From the NCBI GenBank assembly GCA_046729895.1, contig JBKPHP010000114.1, positions 1-13,083 of the forward strand: a DNA stretch of 13,083 bases. Reading direction: 5' to 3'. Source of the stretch: DASXBA01 sp046729895. Lineage in GTDB: Bacteria; Actinomycetota; Thermoleophilia; Solirubrobacterales; Thermoleophilaceae. Below are positions 12,690-13,083 of this stretch, in pieces. The notes below the pieces were generated by a model. The model had not been told where the DNA came from. It did no database searches and saw only the letters and a list, made by a program, of their open reading frames with translations. Both the position numbers and the translations under genes were made by a program. The stretch's first letter is position 1, and the number at the start of each line of letters is the position of its first letter.

Positions 12690-13083
12690 TCGAAGGAGGG
12701 CCTCAGGTCCAGGGGCGGACGGGGACACGCGGGGCGTGTGCCCGAGGCGCTCCTTGGGTCGGGGTCCTGACTCTCGTCGCCAAGACCATCCCTGTCGGCG
12801 TCCGGCTCGACGTCGGCGTTGAAGAGGAGCTCCAAGTCGGAGCCGACGGCGTCCGCTGATCGCATCTGGCCATCGGCCAAGAACGGCGACCAGACCGCGA
12901 CGGTCGCGCCCCGGGGTGGTGCGGACGCCCCCCTTAGACCCCGCTGAACCGTCGACCCCGACGTAGTCGCCGGTGCATATCGGCAGGCGAATCTGCGCGA
13001 CGCAAACGCCTGGGCAGGATTGTCCTGGGACGCCGAACGAGCCGCGTCCGGCGAAGGAGCCGCCGGCCGGCCTGATCACCCGC
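12690..13083 (-). pseudogene. Secreted repeat-type protein, 3' remnant with calcium-binding motif, frameshifted
   Basis: On the - strand one frame enters from the window edge with VCVAQIRLPICTGDYVGVDG and SAGS. A second frame, shifted by one base near 12900-12940, continues ATVAVWSPFLADGQMR, LELLFNADVEPDADRDGLGD and ESQDPDP. The D-x-D-x-D-G core is a thrombospondin-type-3-like calcium loop. The NADVEPDAD...GDE block is common near the end of large secreted or surface proteins in Solirubrobacterales-type genomes, which is family knowledge from memory. The match fades at ~12700, next to the end of the glpX fragment. The upstream part of the gene lies beyond the window. The frameshift would stop translation or yield a short tail, so it is likely non-functional here. 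Confidence 0.6.

Noticed and set aside
1..13083. CRISPR arrays, tRNA or rRNA genes, insertion sequences
   Set aside because: No regularly spaced repeats, no tRNA T-loop with flanking acceptor stem, and no transposase motif were found on either strand.

Overview
The window is GC-rich, densely coded DNA that looks like a soil actinomycete. My best guess is the Thermoleophilia/Solirubrobacterales group. The hints are a leaderless-type promoter before a membrane protein, a secreted-protein remnant with an NADVEPDADRDG calcium-binding repeat, and a small CxxxxCxxCH protein of a type I associate with that group. This placement is inference; there is no rRNA or tRNA in the window. 

Region 1 (1-2498, + strand) is a catabolic-looking cluster. 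It has the C-terminal end of a cholesterol-oxidase-like GMC flavoenzyme, then a small Rieske-type [2Fe-2S] protein whose first iron-binding motif is CPC instead of CxH. Two alpha/beta hydrolases with a 4-nt start/stop overlap follow; one has an Asp nucleophile and the other a Ser nucleophile. Region 2 (2491-5280, - strand) is one large LuxR-family ATPase regulator, convergent with the hydrolases and a candidate local regulator. 

Region 3 (5.6-8.4 kb) is a run of small or damaged genes. It holds a frameshifted DUF1330 gene, an intact SpoT/MESH1-like HD hydrolase, a small zinc-motif protein cut by an in-frame amber codon, an endonuclease/exonuclease/phosphatase gene with an internal deletion plus frameshift, and the 5' part of a Rad52/22-like annealing protein that is also frameshifted. 

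Region 4 (8.4-10.2 kb) holds the most interesting intact unit. A lamin-tail-domain (LTD) protein and a DUF1883-TIR protein lie 9 nt apart on the + strand, so they look co-transcribed. The TIR domain keeps the Glu expected of an NAD-cleaving TIR. The pair is a candidate two-gene immune or conflict module, preceded by a perfect 13-bp inverted repeat. A primase-like CHC2 zinc-finger protein lies tail-to-tail with it, overlapping by 23 bp. 

Region 5 (10.3-13.1 kb) has a heavily decayed OmpR-type response regulator, a dodecin-like protein lacking the usual flavin-stacking Trp, and an intact multi-pass membrane protein. It ends in a junction where a glpX 5' fragment (+) meets the 3' fragment of a secreted repeat protein (-). 

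The pattern is an intact core (catabolic cluster, regulator, TIR module, membrane protein) among many broken genes. Some frameshifts could be sequencing errors. The missing middle of the phosphatase-family gene and the truncated glpX cannot be explained by single-base errors, so real decay or rearrangement, or misassembly, is involved.
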